Shown in pieces: positions 45,601 to 54,106 of a stretch of DNA of 64,000 bases. This DNA is from an uncultured Alistipes sp. Its GTDB lineage: Bacteria > Bacteroidota > Bacteroidia > Bacteroidales > Rikenellaceae. Both the position numbers and the translations under genes were made by a program. The notes under the pieces are model-generated. The model did not search any database. It was not told where the DNA came from and saw nothing but the letters and a program-made list of their open reading frames with translations. Within the stretch, counting starts at the first letter, position 1. Every line of letters begins with the position of its first letter. The stretch spans positions 42,367 through 106,366 of the forward strand of contig NZ_CASFQD010000038.1 of NCBI RefSeq assembly GCF_949296715.1, written 5' to 3'.

Positions 45601-47157
45601 TCACTTCTGGATCAGGTCGTTGTCCTTGCGGTCGTGGTAGTGCACCTCGACGATGCCGATGCTCTGGTCCTCGGCGATGCGGATGCGCACCTTGTATTTC
45701 CACTCCCAGCGGCGGCGCAGCGACCACAGCCCCTTCTTGAGGTACGAGGCCACGTAGGGGCTGACCACCAGCTTGATGTATTTGTGTCCGCGGTCCTGCG
45801 TGAGGAACGATATCTGGTTCTCAATCTTCTTGTCGAGCAGCACCGTGGGTTCGATCTTGCCCGTGCCGTTGCACGTGGGGCAGACGTCCGAGACGCTCTC
45901 CACGGCCACGGGGCGCACGCGCTGGCGCGTGATCTGCATCAGGCCGAACTTCGTGAGCGGCAGCACCGTGTGCTTGGCCTTGTCGGTGGCCATCAGGCGG
46001 ACCATCTCGTCGTAGAGCGCCTGCTTGTTCTGCGCCTTGTGCAGGTCGATGAAGTCGATGATGACGATGCCGCCCAGGTCGCGCAGGCGCAACTGCCGCG
46101 CGATCTCCTTCGCCGCGGCGAGGTTCACATCCATGGCCGTCTGCTCCTGGTTGTCCTCGGCCTTCGTGCGGTTGCCCGAGTTGACGTCGATGACGTTCAT
46201 GGCCTCCGTATGCTCGATGATGAGGTAGGCGCCGCGCTTGAGCGAGACGTATTTGGCGAACAACGACTTGATCTGCTTCGAGATGTCGAAGTTATCGAAG
46301 ATCGGCACGTTGCCCTTGTAGAGCTTGACGATCTTCTCCTTCTCGGGTTCGATCTCCCGGATGTAGTTGCGTATCTCGTTGAACATCGCCTCGTCGTCGA
46401 CGGCGATCTGCGAGAACGACCCGTTGAGCGAGTCGCGGATGATCGTGTTCGCACGGTTCATCTCGCTCATGAGCTGTGCGGGCACCGCGGCGACGTTTTT
46501 CTTGATTGCCGCGCAGGTCTTGCGCCAGCGGTCGATCTGTGTCTGGATGTCGTGTTCGATGTCCTCGTCCTTGGCCTCCATGGCCGCCGTGCGGATGATG
46601 ACGCCGAAGTTCTTGGGCAGCACGGCCGCCGCAATGCGCTTCAGGCGCTTCTTCTCGTCCGCCGAGCGGATTTTCTGCGAGAGAAAGACCTTCGACGAGA
46701 AGGGTACAAGCACCACGTTGCGGCCGGCCAGCGAGATGTCGGCCGTCAGGCGGGGCCCCTTGGTCGAGATGGCCTCCTTGGCCACCTGCACCATGATCTG
46801 CTGCCCGACCTGGAGGTAGTCCCCGATCTTGCCGTTCTTCTCGACGGGCTGCTCGAGCTTCATGCTCTCGACGCGCAGGCCCCGTTTGCCGGGCTGCTGC
46901 GAGGCGACGAGCTTCTGCAGCGACGGGAACTGCGTTCCCAGATCGAGGTAGTGGATAAAGGCATCCTTTTCGTGCCCTATGTTGACGAATGCCGCGTTCA
47001 GACCCGGCATGATCTTGCGCACCTTCCCGAGGTAGATGTCCCCCACGGCGAATCCCGTCTGGCAGCGCTCCTTGTTGAGCTCGACGAGCACCTTGTCCTC
47101 GCACAGCGCGATGGATATCTCGGTCGGGTTGACGTTTACGATTAGTTCTCTGTTCAT
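45601..47157 (-). CDS. rng: ribonuclease E/G family endoribonuclease
   Basis: This 518-residue RNase has the RNase G layout: an N-terminal S1 RNA-binding segment (FAVGDIYLGKVRKIMPGLNA, AFVNIGHEKDAFIHY), the 5'-sensor and RNase H-like region, then the catalytic DNase I-like part with the metal-binding aspartates in NVIDVNSGNRT and GGIVIIDFIDL, and the zinc-link CPTCNGTG. It has no long C-terminal degradosome scaffold, so RNase G is a better match than RNase E. It processes rRNA and decays mRNA. No promoter was recognised; mfd follows after 148 nt. Confidence 0.95.
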   Translation of the reverse strand: MNRELIVNVNPTEISIALCEDKVLVELNKERCQTGFAVGDIYLGKVRKIMPGLNAAFVNIGHEKDAFIHYLDLGTQFPSLQKLVASQQPGKRGLRVESMKLEQPVEKNGKIGDYLQVGQQIMVQVAKEAISTKGPRLTADISLAGRNVVLVPFSSKVFLSQKIRSADEKKRLKRIAAAVLPKNFGVIIRTAAMEAKDEDIEHDIQTQIDRWRKTCAAIKKNVAAVPAQLMSEMNRANTIIRDSLNGSFSQIAVDDEAMFNEIRNYIREIEPEKEKIVKLYKGNVPIFDNFDISKQIKSLFAKYVSLKRGAYLIIEHTEAMNVIDVNSGNRTKAEDNQEQTAMDVNLAAAKEIARQLRLRDLGGIVIIDFIDLHKAQNKQALYDEMVRLMATDKAKHTVLPLTKFGLMQITRQRVRPVAVESVSDVCPTCNGTGKIEPTVLLDKKIENQISFLTQDRGHKYIKLVVSPYVASYLKKGLWSLRRRWEWKYKVRIRIAEDQSIGIVEVHYHDRKDNDLIQK

Positions 47158-47349
47158 TGTATATTGCGTGTCGCACGCCGCACGGGCGCTGCGATCCTAC
47201 GAAAAAAGGTTTGGGGCCGCATGTTGGGATGGAGTGGCGGCGAACTCCAATGTTTGGATGAAACGTGCCTGCGCGGGAGGCTCCGGGCACGGCGGCGGGA
47301 GGGGCGGGCGGCACCCGGCGGCTCCCGGAATCGAAAATCTTTAATAAAT

Positions 47350-47390
47350 AGGTAAAGCTAAAAGAGCTCCGAGCCCCTTTAGCTTTACCT
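47350..47390 (-). terminator. hairpin after the small basic protein gene
   Basis: AGGTAAAGCTAAA (47350-47362) and TTTAGCTTTACCT (47378-47390) form a perfect 13-bp inverted repeat with a 15-nt loop. It lies 25 nt beyond the stop at 47415 and is the probable end of the HU transcript. Confidence 0.7.
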
Positions 47391-47414
47391 GTCGTTCAGC
47401 ACGAAAGTGCCACC

Positions 47415-47504
47415 CTACTTTTTCTTGTGACGGTTCTTGCGAAGACGTTTCTTACGCTTGTGGGTAGCCATCTTGTGACGCTTATGCTTCTTTCCGTTTG
47501 GCAT
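47415..47504 (-). CDS. 29-residue AURKAIP1/COX24-type basic ribosomal protein
   Basis: The minus strand encodes MPNGKKHKRHKMATHKRKKR and nine more residues ending NRHKKK: 29 residues, of which about two thirds are Lys, Arg or His. This matches my memory of a very short basic protein found beside HU in Bacteroidota and annotated as AURKAIP1/COX24 domain, related to the mitochondrial small-subunit protein mS38. It should bind rRNA. It starts 33 nt after the HU stop and ends before a strong hairpin, so it is the second gene of the HU operon. Its extreme size makes it easy to miss. Confidence 0.82.
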   Translation of the reverse strand: MPNGKKHKRHKMATHKRKKRLRKNRHKKK

Positions 47505-47537
47505 AATCCTTAAAATTTTAGAGGTTCTTGACTTATT

Positions 47538-47810
47538 TTACTTCACCTTCGCAGCAAAGCTCTTCGCGGGCTTGAAAGCGGGGATGTTGTGTTCGGGAAT
47601 CGTGATGGTCGTATTCTTCGAGATGTTGCGGGCCACCTTCTTGGCGCGCTTCTTCACGATGAAGCTGCCGAAGCCGCGGAGATACACGTTGTTGTTATTG
47701 GTCAGCGACGTCTTGATGCTCTCCATGAAAGCCTCGACGATGGCCTGAACCTGCACCTTCTCGACGCCGGTGCTTTTAGCGATTTCGCTTACGATATCTG
47801 CCTTTGTCAT
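47538..47810 (-). CDS. hup: HU-family DNA-binding protein
   Basis: This 90-residue histone-like protein bends and compacts DNA as a dimer. The sequence is textbook HU: MTKADIVSEIAKSTGVEKVQ, the FMESIKTSLTNNNNVYLRGF hinge and FIVKKRAKKVARNI with the beta-arm containing NTTITIPEHNIPAF, then KPAKSFAAKVK. Size and arm length fit HU and not the longer IHF-like Bacteroidota forms. It has a consensus promoter 47 nt upstream and is followed by the 29-residue ribosomal-type gene. Confidence 0.96.
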   Translation of the reverse strand: MTKADIVSEIAKSTGVEKVQVQAIVEAFMESIKTSLTNNNNVYLRGFGSFIVKKRAKKVARNISKNTTITIPEHNIPAFKPAKSFAAKVK

Positions 47811-47856
47811 GTCTTTATTGTATTAAAAATTAAACTCATCCACCCACTTGGGACTG

Positions 47857-47887
47857 CAAATATACGTTTTATTTGAATTTCCGCCAA
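47857..47887 (-). promoter_or_regulatory. promoter for the HU operon
   Basis: On the minus strand TTG (47887-47885), a 20-nt spacer and TATATTTG (47864-47857) match the consensus. Confidence 0.75.
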
Positions 47888-48115
47888 CAAACCGCAATTT
47901 TTTTTCGCGTTTTTTGGCCGGGGCCCTACGGCACAGTCACACAATGCGATAACAAATATCGGGCAAAAGCCGACCGAAAAACGCCGGATTCGCACCGCGG
48001 CGGACAGGGCCGTCCGCCGCGGCCTGCCGGTGCGGCACGCCATTGCGCTGTGGGGCAACGCCTTGCGCATTCCGCCGCAAGATATTCGCCCCGCAATCCA
48101 ATAAACAGCCCGGTT

Positions 48116-48146
48116 TTTGCGTTTGACAATAAAAACACTATTTTTG
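48116..48146 (+). promoter_or_regulatory. promoter for porX-tsaE
   Basis: TTTG (48116-48119), a 19-nt spacer and TATTTTTG (48139-48146) lie 20 nt before the porX start codon. Confidence 0.75.
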
Positions 48147-48166
48147 CAAACGCTAAATCCGACAGT

Positions 48167-49717
48167 ATGGTCAAGATACTCTGGGTCGACGACGAAGTCG
48201 AACTGCTGAAGCCCCACGTGCTGTTCCTCACGCAGAAGGGTTACGAAGTCGATACCTGCAACAACGGGTACGACGCCATCGACATGGTCTCCGGCGAGGC
48301 CTACGACCTGATTATCCTCGACGAGATGATGCCCGGCATGACGGGGCTCGAGACGCTCCCCAAGATCAAGGAGATACGTCCCACGACCCCGGTCATCATG
48401 GTCACCAAGAGCGAGGAGGAGAACATCATGAACAAGGCCATCGGTTCGAAGATCGCCGACTACCTCATCAAGCCCGTGAACCCCAACCAGGTGCTGCTCT
48501 CGATCAAGAAGAACGTCCATTCGCAGCAGCTCGTCACCGAGCAGACGACGGCCGACTACCGTTCGGAGTTCGGGCGCATCTCGGCGTCGCTGCAGATGGC
48601 CGAGACGTTCCAGGACTGGTGCTCGCTCTACCGCCGCCTGACGGCCTGGGAGATCGAGCTCGAGGACTCCACGGACCAGAGCATCAAGGAGGTGCTCGCC
48701 TACCAGAAGACCGAGGCCAACCAGGAGTTCTGCAAGTTCGTGCGCCGCAACTACTACCACTGGATCAACCGCCGTGCGGACGACACGCCCGTCATGTCGC
48801 ACACGCTCATGCGGTCGAAGATCTTTCCCGTGGCGGACGAGAACCGCAAGACCACGCTGCTGCTCATCGACAACTTCCGCTACGACCAGTGGCGGTCGAT
48901 CTCGTCGCTGCTGCGCGGCTACTACGACGTCGTGCAGGACGACTTCTACTGCGCCATCCTGCCCACGGCCACGCAGTACGCCCGCAACGCCATCTTCGCG
49001 GGGCTGATGCCGCTGTCGATCGACCGGCTGATGCCGGGCAAGTGGCTCAACGACAACGAGGAGGGCGGCAAGAACCAGTACGAGGAGGAGTTCCTGCGGC
49101 GGCTGTTGACCCAGAGCGGCCGGCAGTGGAAGTTCTCCTTCGACAAGCTCGTGCGCCCGGAGCAGGGCCGCAGGCTCGTGGACAACATCCAGAAGGTCTA
49201 CGACGCCGACTTCTCGGTCATCGTCTACAACTTTCTGGACATCCTCTCGCACGCCCGCACCGAGACCGACATCATCCGCGAGCTGACCGAGGACGAGGCG
49301 GCCTTCCGCTCGCTCACGCGCTCGTGGTTCGAGCATTCGGACCTCTACACGATCCTCAAGCTGCTCTCCGAGCGCGGCCACACGGTGGTCATCACCTCGG
49401 ACCACGGCACGATCCGCGTGGACAACCCCGTGAAGGTCACCGGCGACCGCGAGACCTCGTCGAACCTGCGCTACAAGACGGGCCGCAACCTCGCCTACAA
49501 CTCGCGCGAGGTCTACGAGGTGCTCAAGCCCGAGGACATCCAGCTGCCGTCGAGCAACCTCACGTCGAGCTACATCTTCGCCTACAATTCGGACTTTCTG
49601 GTCTACAACAACGACGCCAACCGCCACATCCGCTACTACCGCAACACGTTCCAGCACGGCGGCATCTCGATGGAGGAGATGATCGTGCCGTACATCGTGC
49701 TCAAACCCAAACAGTGA
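48167..49717 (+). CDS. porX: PorX: response regulator fused to a PglZ/alkaline-phosphatase-like domain
   Basis: With the ATG at 48167 the product is 516 residues. Residues 1-120 form a receiver domain: acidic pair in WVDDE (8-9), phospho-acceptor Asp52 in LIILDEMMPG, and Lys in YLIKPVNP. A helical linker (about 130-205) joins the alkaline-phosphatase-superfamily domain with DNFRYDQW and ITSDHGTIRV, which hold likely metal ligands. In Porphyromonas this protein controls type IX secretion genes together with PorY and an ECF sigma factor, and hydrolyses small nucleotides. No PorY or T9SS structural gene is in this window. tsaE follows after 19 nt. Confidence 0.93.
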   Translation: MVKILWVDDEVELLKPHVLFLTQKGYEVDTCNNGYDAIDMVSGEAYDLIILDEMMPGMTGLETLPKIKEIRPTTPVIMVTKSEEENIMNKAIGSKIADYLIKPVNPNQVLLSIKKNVHSQQLVTEQTTADYRSEFGRISASLQMAETFQDWCSLYRRLTAWEIELEDSTDQSIKEVLAYQKTEANQEFCKFVRRNYYHWINRRADDTPVMSHTLMRSKIFPVADENRKTTLLLIDNFRYDQWRSISSLLRGYYDVVQDDFYCAILPTATQYARNAIFAGLMPLSIDRLMPGKWLNDNEEGGKNQYEEEFLRRLLTQSGRQWKFSFDKLVRPEQGRRLVDNIQKVYDADFSVIVYNFLDILSHARTETDIIRELTEDEAAFRSLTRSWFEHSDLYTILKLLSERGHTVVITSDHGTIRVDNPVKVTGDRETSSNLRYKTGRNLAYNSREVYEVLKPEDIQLPSSNLTSSYIFAYNSDFLVYNNDANRHIRYYRNTFQHGGISMEEMIVPYIVLKPKQ

Positions 49718-49736
49718 CAACCGAAAACACAAACCT

Positions 49737-50153
49737 ATGAAAACCATCCATATCACCGATCAGGACGAACTGCCGCAGGTGGCCGAGGCCGTGATCGCGG
49801 CGCTGGGGCGCCGCACGGTCGTCGCCTTCCGCGGGGAGATGGGCGCGGGCAAGACCACGCTCATCCGTGAAATCGCCGCACAGCTCGGCGCCACGGACAC
49901 CGTGACGAGCCCGACATTCGCCATCGTCAACCAGTACAAGGGTTCGGGCAACCGCCGCATCCACCATTTCGACTTCTACCGCATCGACGACCTGCGCGAG
50001 GCCTACGACTTCGGCTACGAGGAGTATTTCTACTCGGGCGACCTCTGCCTGGTGGAGTGGCCCGAGAAGATCGAGCCGCTGCTGCCCGAGGAGACGATGA
50101 ACGTGCGCATCACGGTCGACAGCGAGACGGCCCGCACCTTCGAGATTGACTGA
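49737..50153 (+). CDS. tsaE: tRNA t6A biosynthesis ATPase
   Basis: This 138-residue cytoplasmic ATPase helps TsaB-TsaD make the N6-threonylcarbamoyl adenosine at position 37 of ANN-decoding tRNAs. Walker A is GEMGAGKTT (33-41). The family blocks SPTFAIVNQYKGSG, HHFDFYRIDDLREA and CLVEWPEKIEPLLP follow in order, and the length is normal. It lies 19 nt after porX and is probably co-transcribed; a hairpin at 50174-50208 ends the unit. Confidence 0.96.
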   Translation: MKTIHITDQDELPQVAEAVIAALGRRTVVAFRGEMGAGKTTLIREIAAQLGATDTVTSPTFAIVNQYKGSGNRRIHHFDFYRIDDLREAYDFGYEEYFYSGDLCLVEWPEKIEPLLPEETMNVRITVDSETARTFEID

Positions 50154-50173
50154 CGCGCCGACGCCGGTAAACG

Positions 50174-50208
50174 GACGGGAGAGTTTCCGTATCGGAGGCT
50201 CTCCCGTC
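50174..50208 (+). terminator. hairpin after tsaE
   Basis: GACGGGAGAG (50174-50183) pairs with CTCTCCCGTC (50199-50208), followed by GGTTTG, 20 nt after the tsaE stop. The T run is weak. Confidence 0.6.
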
Positions 50209-50299
50209 GGTTTGCATCCGGCATTGCGCCGGCCTGCGCCCTCTTCACGAAAGCGGAAGGCAACCCGCGGCGCTTCCCTTTCCGAAAACGGCATTTTCA

Positions 50300-50331
50300 T
50301 TTGCCGCGGCACGCGACATTTCGTATCTTTG
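50300..50331 (+). promoter_or_regulatory. promoter for the SRPBCC-like gene
   Basis: TTTG (50300-50303), a 20-nt spacer and TATCTTTG (50324-50331) match the consensus exactly. The start codon is 119 nt downstream, leaving a long leader. Confidence 0.75.
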
Positions 50332-50450
50332 CCGCCGGGTTCCGGAGGTTCCTCCCTGCGGCCGGCCGGCGTGCGGACTTCGGACGACGGGCGTTTCTGG
50401 GCAGCACCCGAGCCCCTCACCATAGAATAAACAACTTACCTCACACCAAT

Positions 50451-50867
50451 ATGCAGGAATACATCTCCAAACAGCATCAGATTCTCCGCCCCGCGGAGCA
50501 GATTTACGCCGTCATCAGCCGCTTCGACAACCTGACGCCCGCCCTGGCGGACCGCGTCGAGGAGTGGCAGGCCACCGAGGACCGCTGCTCGTTCAAGGCC
50601 AAGGGCTTCACCGTGAAGCTCCGCATGGAGGAGCGCATCGCCCCCAAGCACGTGAAGATCGTGGGCGACGAAGGGGGCGTCCCGATGGATTTCGCCTTCT
50701 GGATCCAGCTGCACAAGGTCTCCGACACGGACACGCGCCTGCGGCTGGTGCTGCACATCGAACTGAACATGATGATGCGGATGATGATCGGCTCGAAACT
50801 GCAGGGGGCCGTCGACCAGATCGCCGAGGGCATCGCCCGGGCGATGAATGCCGCCCCGCAGTACTGA
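50451..50867 (+). CDS. small SRPBCC/START-like protein
   Basis: With the ATG at 50451 the product is 138 residues and soluble. The pattern MQEYISKQHQILRPAEQIYA with VISRFDNLTP, then WQATEDRCSFKAKGFTVKLR and a long C-terminal helix (GAVDQIAEGIARAMNAA) fits the SRPBCC fold (polyketide cyclase/START-like) that binds hydrophobic ligands in a cavity. Members of this group in Bacteroidota have no assigned function that I know. It has a clear promoter of its own and a terminator-like hairpin at 50908-50948. The fold call is from pattern only. Confidence 0.7.
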   Translation: MQEYISKQHQILRPAEQIYAVISRFDNLTPALADRVEEWQATEDRCSFKAKGFTVKLRMEERIAPKHVKIVGDEGGVPMDFAFWIQLHKVSDTDTRLRLVLHIELNMMMRMMIGSKLQGAVDQIAEGIARAMNAAPQY

Positions 50868-50907
50868 TCCGCCACGCTTTCAGCCGGTCACTCCCCGACC
50901 GGAACAC

Positions 50908-50948
50908 AAAAAAAGTGACCCGCCGCAATGACGGGTCGCTTCTTTTTT
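50908..50948. terminator. bidirectional hairpin between convergent genes
   Basis: AGTGACCCG (50914-50922) pairs with CGGGTCGCT (50932-50940), with A residues before and CTTTTTT after. It separates the SRPBCC-like gene from the convergent Nudix gene. Confidence 0.8.
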
Positions 50949-51000
50949 GCGGAATACGCGGCACTACGGTCCGGTGAGGGGCCGAATGCCGCCCGGGGCG

Positions 51001-51603
51001 CTACTCCCGCATGGCGCGGGCGACGCAGCGGATCGTCGGGAAGGCTTCGCGCACGTGCTCCGCAGCCTCGTCGGGCGTGCACCACACGACCTGCTCGATC
51101 CCCTCCTCGGTCTGGGGCCGCAGCGACGACGTCGCCTCCGTGCGCAGCTCGAACCAGTGGGTGCGCTTCAGTTCCCAGCGCGCCGTCTTCGGGAACCAGT
51201 AGGCATGCAGCGTCGCGCACAGCGGCCGCACGACGTGCGCCGCAACGCCCGTCTCCTCGGCAATCTCGCGCTCGGCGCACGTCTCAAGGCTCTCGCCCGG
51301 CTCGACATGTCCTTTGGGCAGGTCCCAGCGTCCGTTGCGGTGGATCATCAGCCAGGCGCCCCGCGCATCGACCACCACGCCGCCGGCCGCCTCCACGGCC
51401 GTGAACTCCGCGGCAAAGGCCGCAAAGGCCGCGTCGGGATCGTCCGAGACCACGGCGACGGTGTTGTTCGTTTCGAGAATTTTCCCTATCTTCGTCCGGC
51501 CGACGGGGCCGTCGGAGGCCGGGTCGACGACACGGTCGGTCCCGGCAGGTGCAGTCCGCGTGAAGATCACGGACTTGTCGGCAAAATAGACGGTATGCTC
51601 CAT
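51001..51603 (-). CDS. Nudix hydrolase with N-terminal extension
   Basis: This 200-residue protein carries a complete Nudix box at about 106-128: GHVEPGESLETCAERE and IAEETGV (G-x5-E-x7-REUxEExGU). About 70 residues without a recognised motif precede it (MEHTVYFADKSVIF ...). Nudix enzymes cleave nucleoside diphosphates linked to other groups; MutT, ADP-ribose and diadenosine polyphosphate types cannot be told apart here. The gene is divergent from the S9 peptidase, with 54 bp between start codons. Confidence 0.92.
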   Translation of the reverse strand: MEHTVYFADKSVIFTRTAPAGTDRVVDPASDGPVGRTKIGKILETNNTVAVVSDDPDAAFAAFAAEFTAVEAAGGVVVDARGAWLMIHRNGRWDLPKGHVEPGESLETCAEREIAEETGVAAHVVRPLCATLHAYWFPKTARWELKRTHWFELRTEATSSLRPQTEEGIEQVVWCTPDEAAEHVREAFPTIRCVARAMRE

Positions 51604-51657
51604 ACCCGGAAAAATTTTGGAACAAAATTACGAATAAATGGGAAAACCTCAACGAAA

Positions 51658-53826
51658 ATGAAAAAAATCCTCCTGATGATGGCTATTGCAGCTGTGGGAC
51701 TCGGAGCCTGCGACGAGCGGCCCAAGCCCCTTACGATCGACAACGCCCTGACGTCCGAGGAGATCGCCGCCGGGCGCCTGACACCCGAAGTGATGTGGAA
51801 AATGGGCCGTGCGGGCTCGTCGTCGCTCTCGGCAGACGGCAGCCGCCTGCTCTACACCGTGACGCACTACAACATGGCCGAGAACCGCGGCGTGACGGCC
51901 GTCTACGTGCAGGAGCTGGCCTCGGGCGCCGTGCACCAGCTCACCGACTTCGCGTCGAACAACTCGTCGCCCGCCTGGTCGGCAGACGGCAGCCGCATCT
52001 ACTTCCTCTCGGACCGCAGCGGCTCGTCGCAGGTCTGGGTGATGGATGCCGACGGCGGCAACGCCACGCTCGTGACGGGCAAGGGCGGCAGCGAGGGCAT
52101 CCCCGACGTCGAGGGCTTCGGCGTGAGCCCCGACGGCAAGCACATCTGGTGGGTGCAGGGCGTGCAGCCGGCCGGTGTCGCCATCCGCTCGTCGGACGTC
52201 TACAAGGACATGGACAAGTCGAAGGCCCGCATCTACGATGACCTGATGGTCCGCCACTGGGACTACTGGGACGAGGGGACCTACCGCCACATCTTCGTCG
52301 GAGAACTGGGCAAGGGGCTCGTCACCTCGGGCCGCGACATCATGCCCGATGCGGCATGGGACGCCCCGCTGGCCCCCTACTTCGACATGGCCGAGATCGC
52401 CTGGAACCACGCCGGCACGCAGCTGGCCTACACCTGCAAGCCGCTGACCGGCACGGCCTATGCCGTATCGACCGACTCGGACATCTTCATCTACGACCTG
52501 GCCACGGGCCGGACGCAGAACATCTGCAAGCCGGCAAACCGACCGGCGGGTGAGACGGCCGCCGCCGGCGACATGCCCGGCTACGACAAGTATCCCGTCT
52601 GGTCGCCCGACGACTCGAAAATCGCCTTCCGCTCGATGCGCCGCGCGGGCAACGAGTCGGACAAGGAGCGGCTGTTCGTCTACGACTGCCGCACGGGCCG
52701 CATGGAGGACCTGACGGCCGAGTTCGACTACAACGCCATGAACGTCGTCTGGGAGGGCAACGACCGCCTGTGGTTCATCGCCCCGATCGAGGCCACGCAC
52801 CAGATATGCCGCGTGCAGGTGCCCTCGGCGACGGCCGAGCACCCGGCGGCCGAAGTCGAGGTCCTCACCTCGGGCGACCACGACATCAACGCCTTCACGA
52901 TGGGCGGCGGACGCATCGTCGCCGAGATGACCAAAATCTCGATGGCCACGGAGTTCTTCGACGTGAACCCCGAAGACGGCCGTCTGACGCAGATTTCGGC
53001 CATCAACAAGCCCATCTACGACCACATCCGCATGGGTGAGGTGCAGAAGCGCTGGGTCAGGACCACCGACGGCAAGCAGATGCTCACGTGGGTCGTGCTG
53101 CCGCCCGATTTCGATCCCGCGAAGAAGTACCCCGTGCTGCTCTACTGCCAGGGCGGCCCGCAGAGCGTCGTCTCGCAGTTCTGGAGCTACCGCTGGAACC
53201 TCGAGCTGATCGCCTCGGGCGGCTACGTCGTCGTGGCGCCCAACCGCCGCGGCCTGCCCTCGTTCGGGCAGGAGTGGCTCGACCAGATTTCGGGCGACTA
53301 CTCGGGCCAGAACATCCGCGACTACCTCTCGGCCATCGACGACGTGGCGGCCGAACCGTGGGCCGACCGCGACCGCATGGGGTGCGTGGGTGCCTCCTAC
53401 GGCGGCTATTCGGTCTACTTCCTGGCCGGCTGCCACGACAAGCGCTTCAAGGCCTTCATCGCCCACTGCGGCATCTTCGACTTCGACTCGATGTACGGCG
53501 AAACGGAAGAGCTGTGGTTCGTCAACAACGACTACGGAGGCCCCTATTGGGACAAGACGAACGCCACGGCCCAGCGCTCCTACGCCAACTCGCCGCACCG
53601 CTTCGTCGACCGGTGGGACACGCCGATCCTGATCGTCACCGGCGAGAAGGACTACCGCATTCCCTACACGCAGTCGCTCGAGGCCTTCACGGCAGCGCGC
53701 GTGCGCGGCATCCCGGCGCGTCTGGTCTCGTTCCAGGACGAGGCCCATCAGGTCTTCCGCCCGCAGAACTCGCTCGTCTGGAACCGCGAGTTCTTCGGCT
53801 GGCTCGACAAGTACGTCAAGCAGTAG
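51658..53826 (+). CDS. secreted lipoprotein S9 family (DPP-IV/prolyl oligopeptidase type) peptidase
   Basis: With the ATG at 51658 the product has 722 residues. A lipoprotein signal ends GLGAC (Cys18), so the enzyme is anchored in the envelope. Residues 45-440 form a beta-propeller with TolB-like blades (SSSLSADGSRLLYTVTH, SSPAWSADGSRIYFLSD, YPVWSPDDSKIAFRS). The C-terminal alpha/beta-hydrolase domain has the triad Ser580 in GASYGGYS, Asp665 in GEKDYRIPY and His697 in DEAHQVF. Such enzymes remove dipeptides from peptides and feed amino-acid fermentation. Substrate preference is not determined. A perfect hairpin follows at 53850-53880. Confidence 0.95.
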   Translation: MKKILLMMAIAAVGLGACDERPKPLTIDNALTSEEIAAGRLTPEVMWKMGRAGSSSLSADGSRLLYTVTHYNMAENRGVTAVYVQELASGAVHQLTDFASNNSSPAWSADGSRIYFLSDRSGSSQVWVMDADGGNATLVTGKGGSEGIPDVEGFGVSPDGKHIWWVQGVQPAGVAIRSSDVYKDMDKSKARIYDDLMVRHWDYWDEGTYRHIFVGELGKGLVTSGRDIMPDAAWDAPLAPYFDMAEIAWNHAGTQLAYTCKPLTGTAYAVSTDSDIFIYDLATGRTQNICKPANRPAGETAAAGDMPGYDKYPVWSPDDSKIAFRSMRRAGNESDKERLFVYDCRTGRMEDLTAEFDYNAMNVVWEGNDRLWFIAPIEATHQICRVQVPSATAEHPAAEVEVLTSGDHDINAFTMGGGRIVAEMTKISMATEFFDVNPEDGRLTQISAINKPIYDHIRMGEVQKRWVRTTDGKQMLTWVVLPPDFDPAKKYPVLLYCQGGPQSVVSQFWSYRWNLELIASGGYVVVAPNRRGLPSFGQEWLDQISGDYSGQNIRDYLSAIDDVAAEPWADRDRMGCVGASYGGYSVYFLAGCHDKRFKAFIAHCGIFDFDSMYGETEELWFVNNDYGGPYWDKTNATAQRSYANSPHRFVDRWDTPILIVTGEKDYRIPYTQSLEAFTAARVRGIPARLVSFQDEAHQVFRPQNSLVWNREFFGWLDKYVKQ

Positions 53827-53849
53827 CCGCCCTGCACTCCGGCCATCCC

Positions 53850-53880
53850 GCGGCCGTCCGGAACCGATCCGGACGGCCGC
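53850..53880 (+). terminator. hairpin after the S9 peptidase
   Basis: GCGGCCGTCCGGA (53850-53862) and TCCGGACGGCCGC (53868-53880) form a perfect 13-bp stem with a 5-nt loop, 23 nt past the stop. It is followed by GGTCGTTTCC with only a short T run. Confidence 0.7.
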
Positions 53881-54034
53881 GGTCGTTTCCACCCTCCCCG
53901 ACCGGCATGCCGCACACCCCGCAAAGGGTCCTACACGCGTGTCTACGAGGCATGTCCGAACCGTCGGAAAACACGCCGCCGGGGCCGCGACACCGCCGTT
54001 TTCGTGATAAAAAACACGGTGTTCGTTGAATTTA

Positions 54035-54066
54035 TTTTCCCGAAACGGCCGGTATACCTATTTTTG
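54035..54066 (+). promoter_or_regulatory. promoter of the seven-gene surface operon
   Basis: TATTTTTG at 54059-54066 lies 40 nt before the first start codon, the same spacing seen for valS, ileS and the ABC gene. The -33 position has TTTT (54035-54038, 20-nt spacer). Local DNA is AT-rich. Confidence 0.6.
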
Positions 54067-54106
54067 CAGACATTCGGACAACAGCATTCAACCCTATTCC
54101 CGATAT

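Noticed and set aside
41925..45740. A 1271-codon open frame on the plus strand
   Set aside because: It is antisense to mfd and the coaX start, with biased composition (Arg, Glu, Val, Asp) and no recognisable domain.
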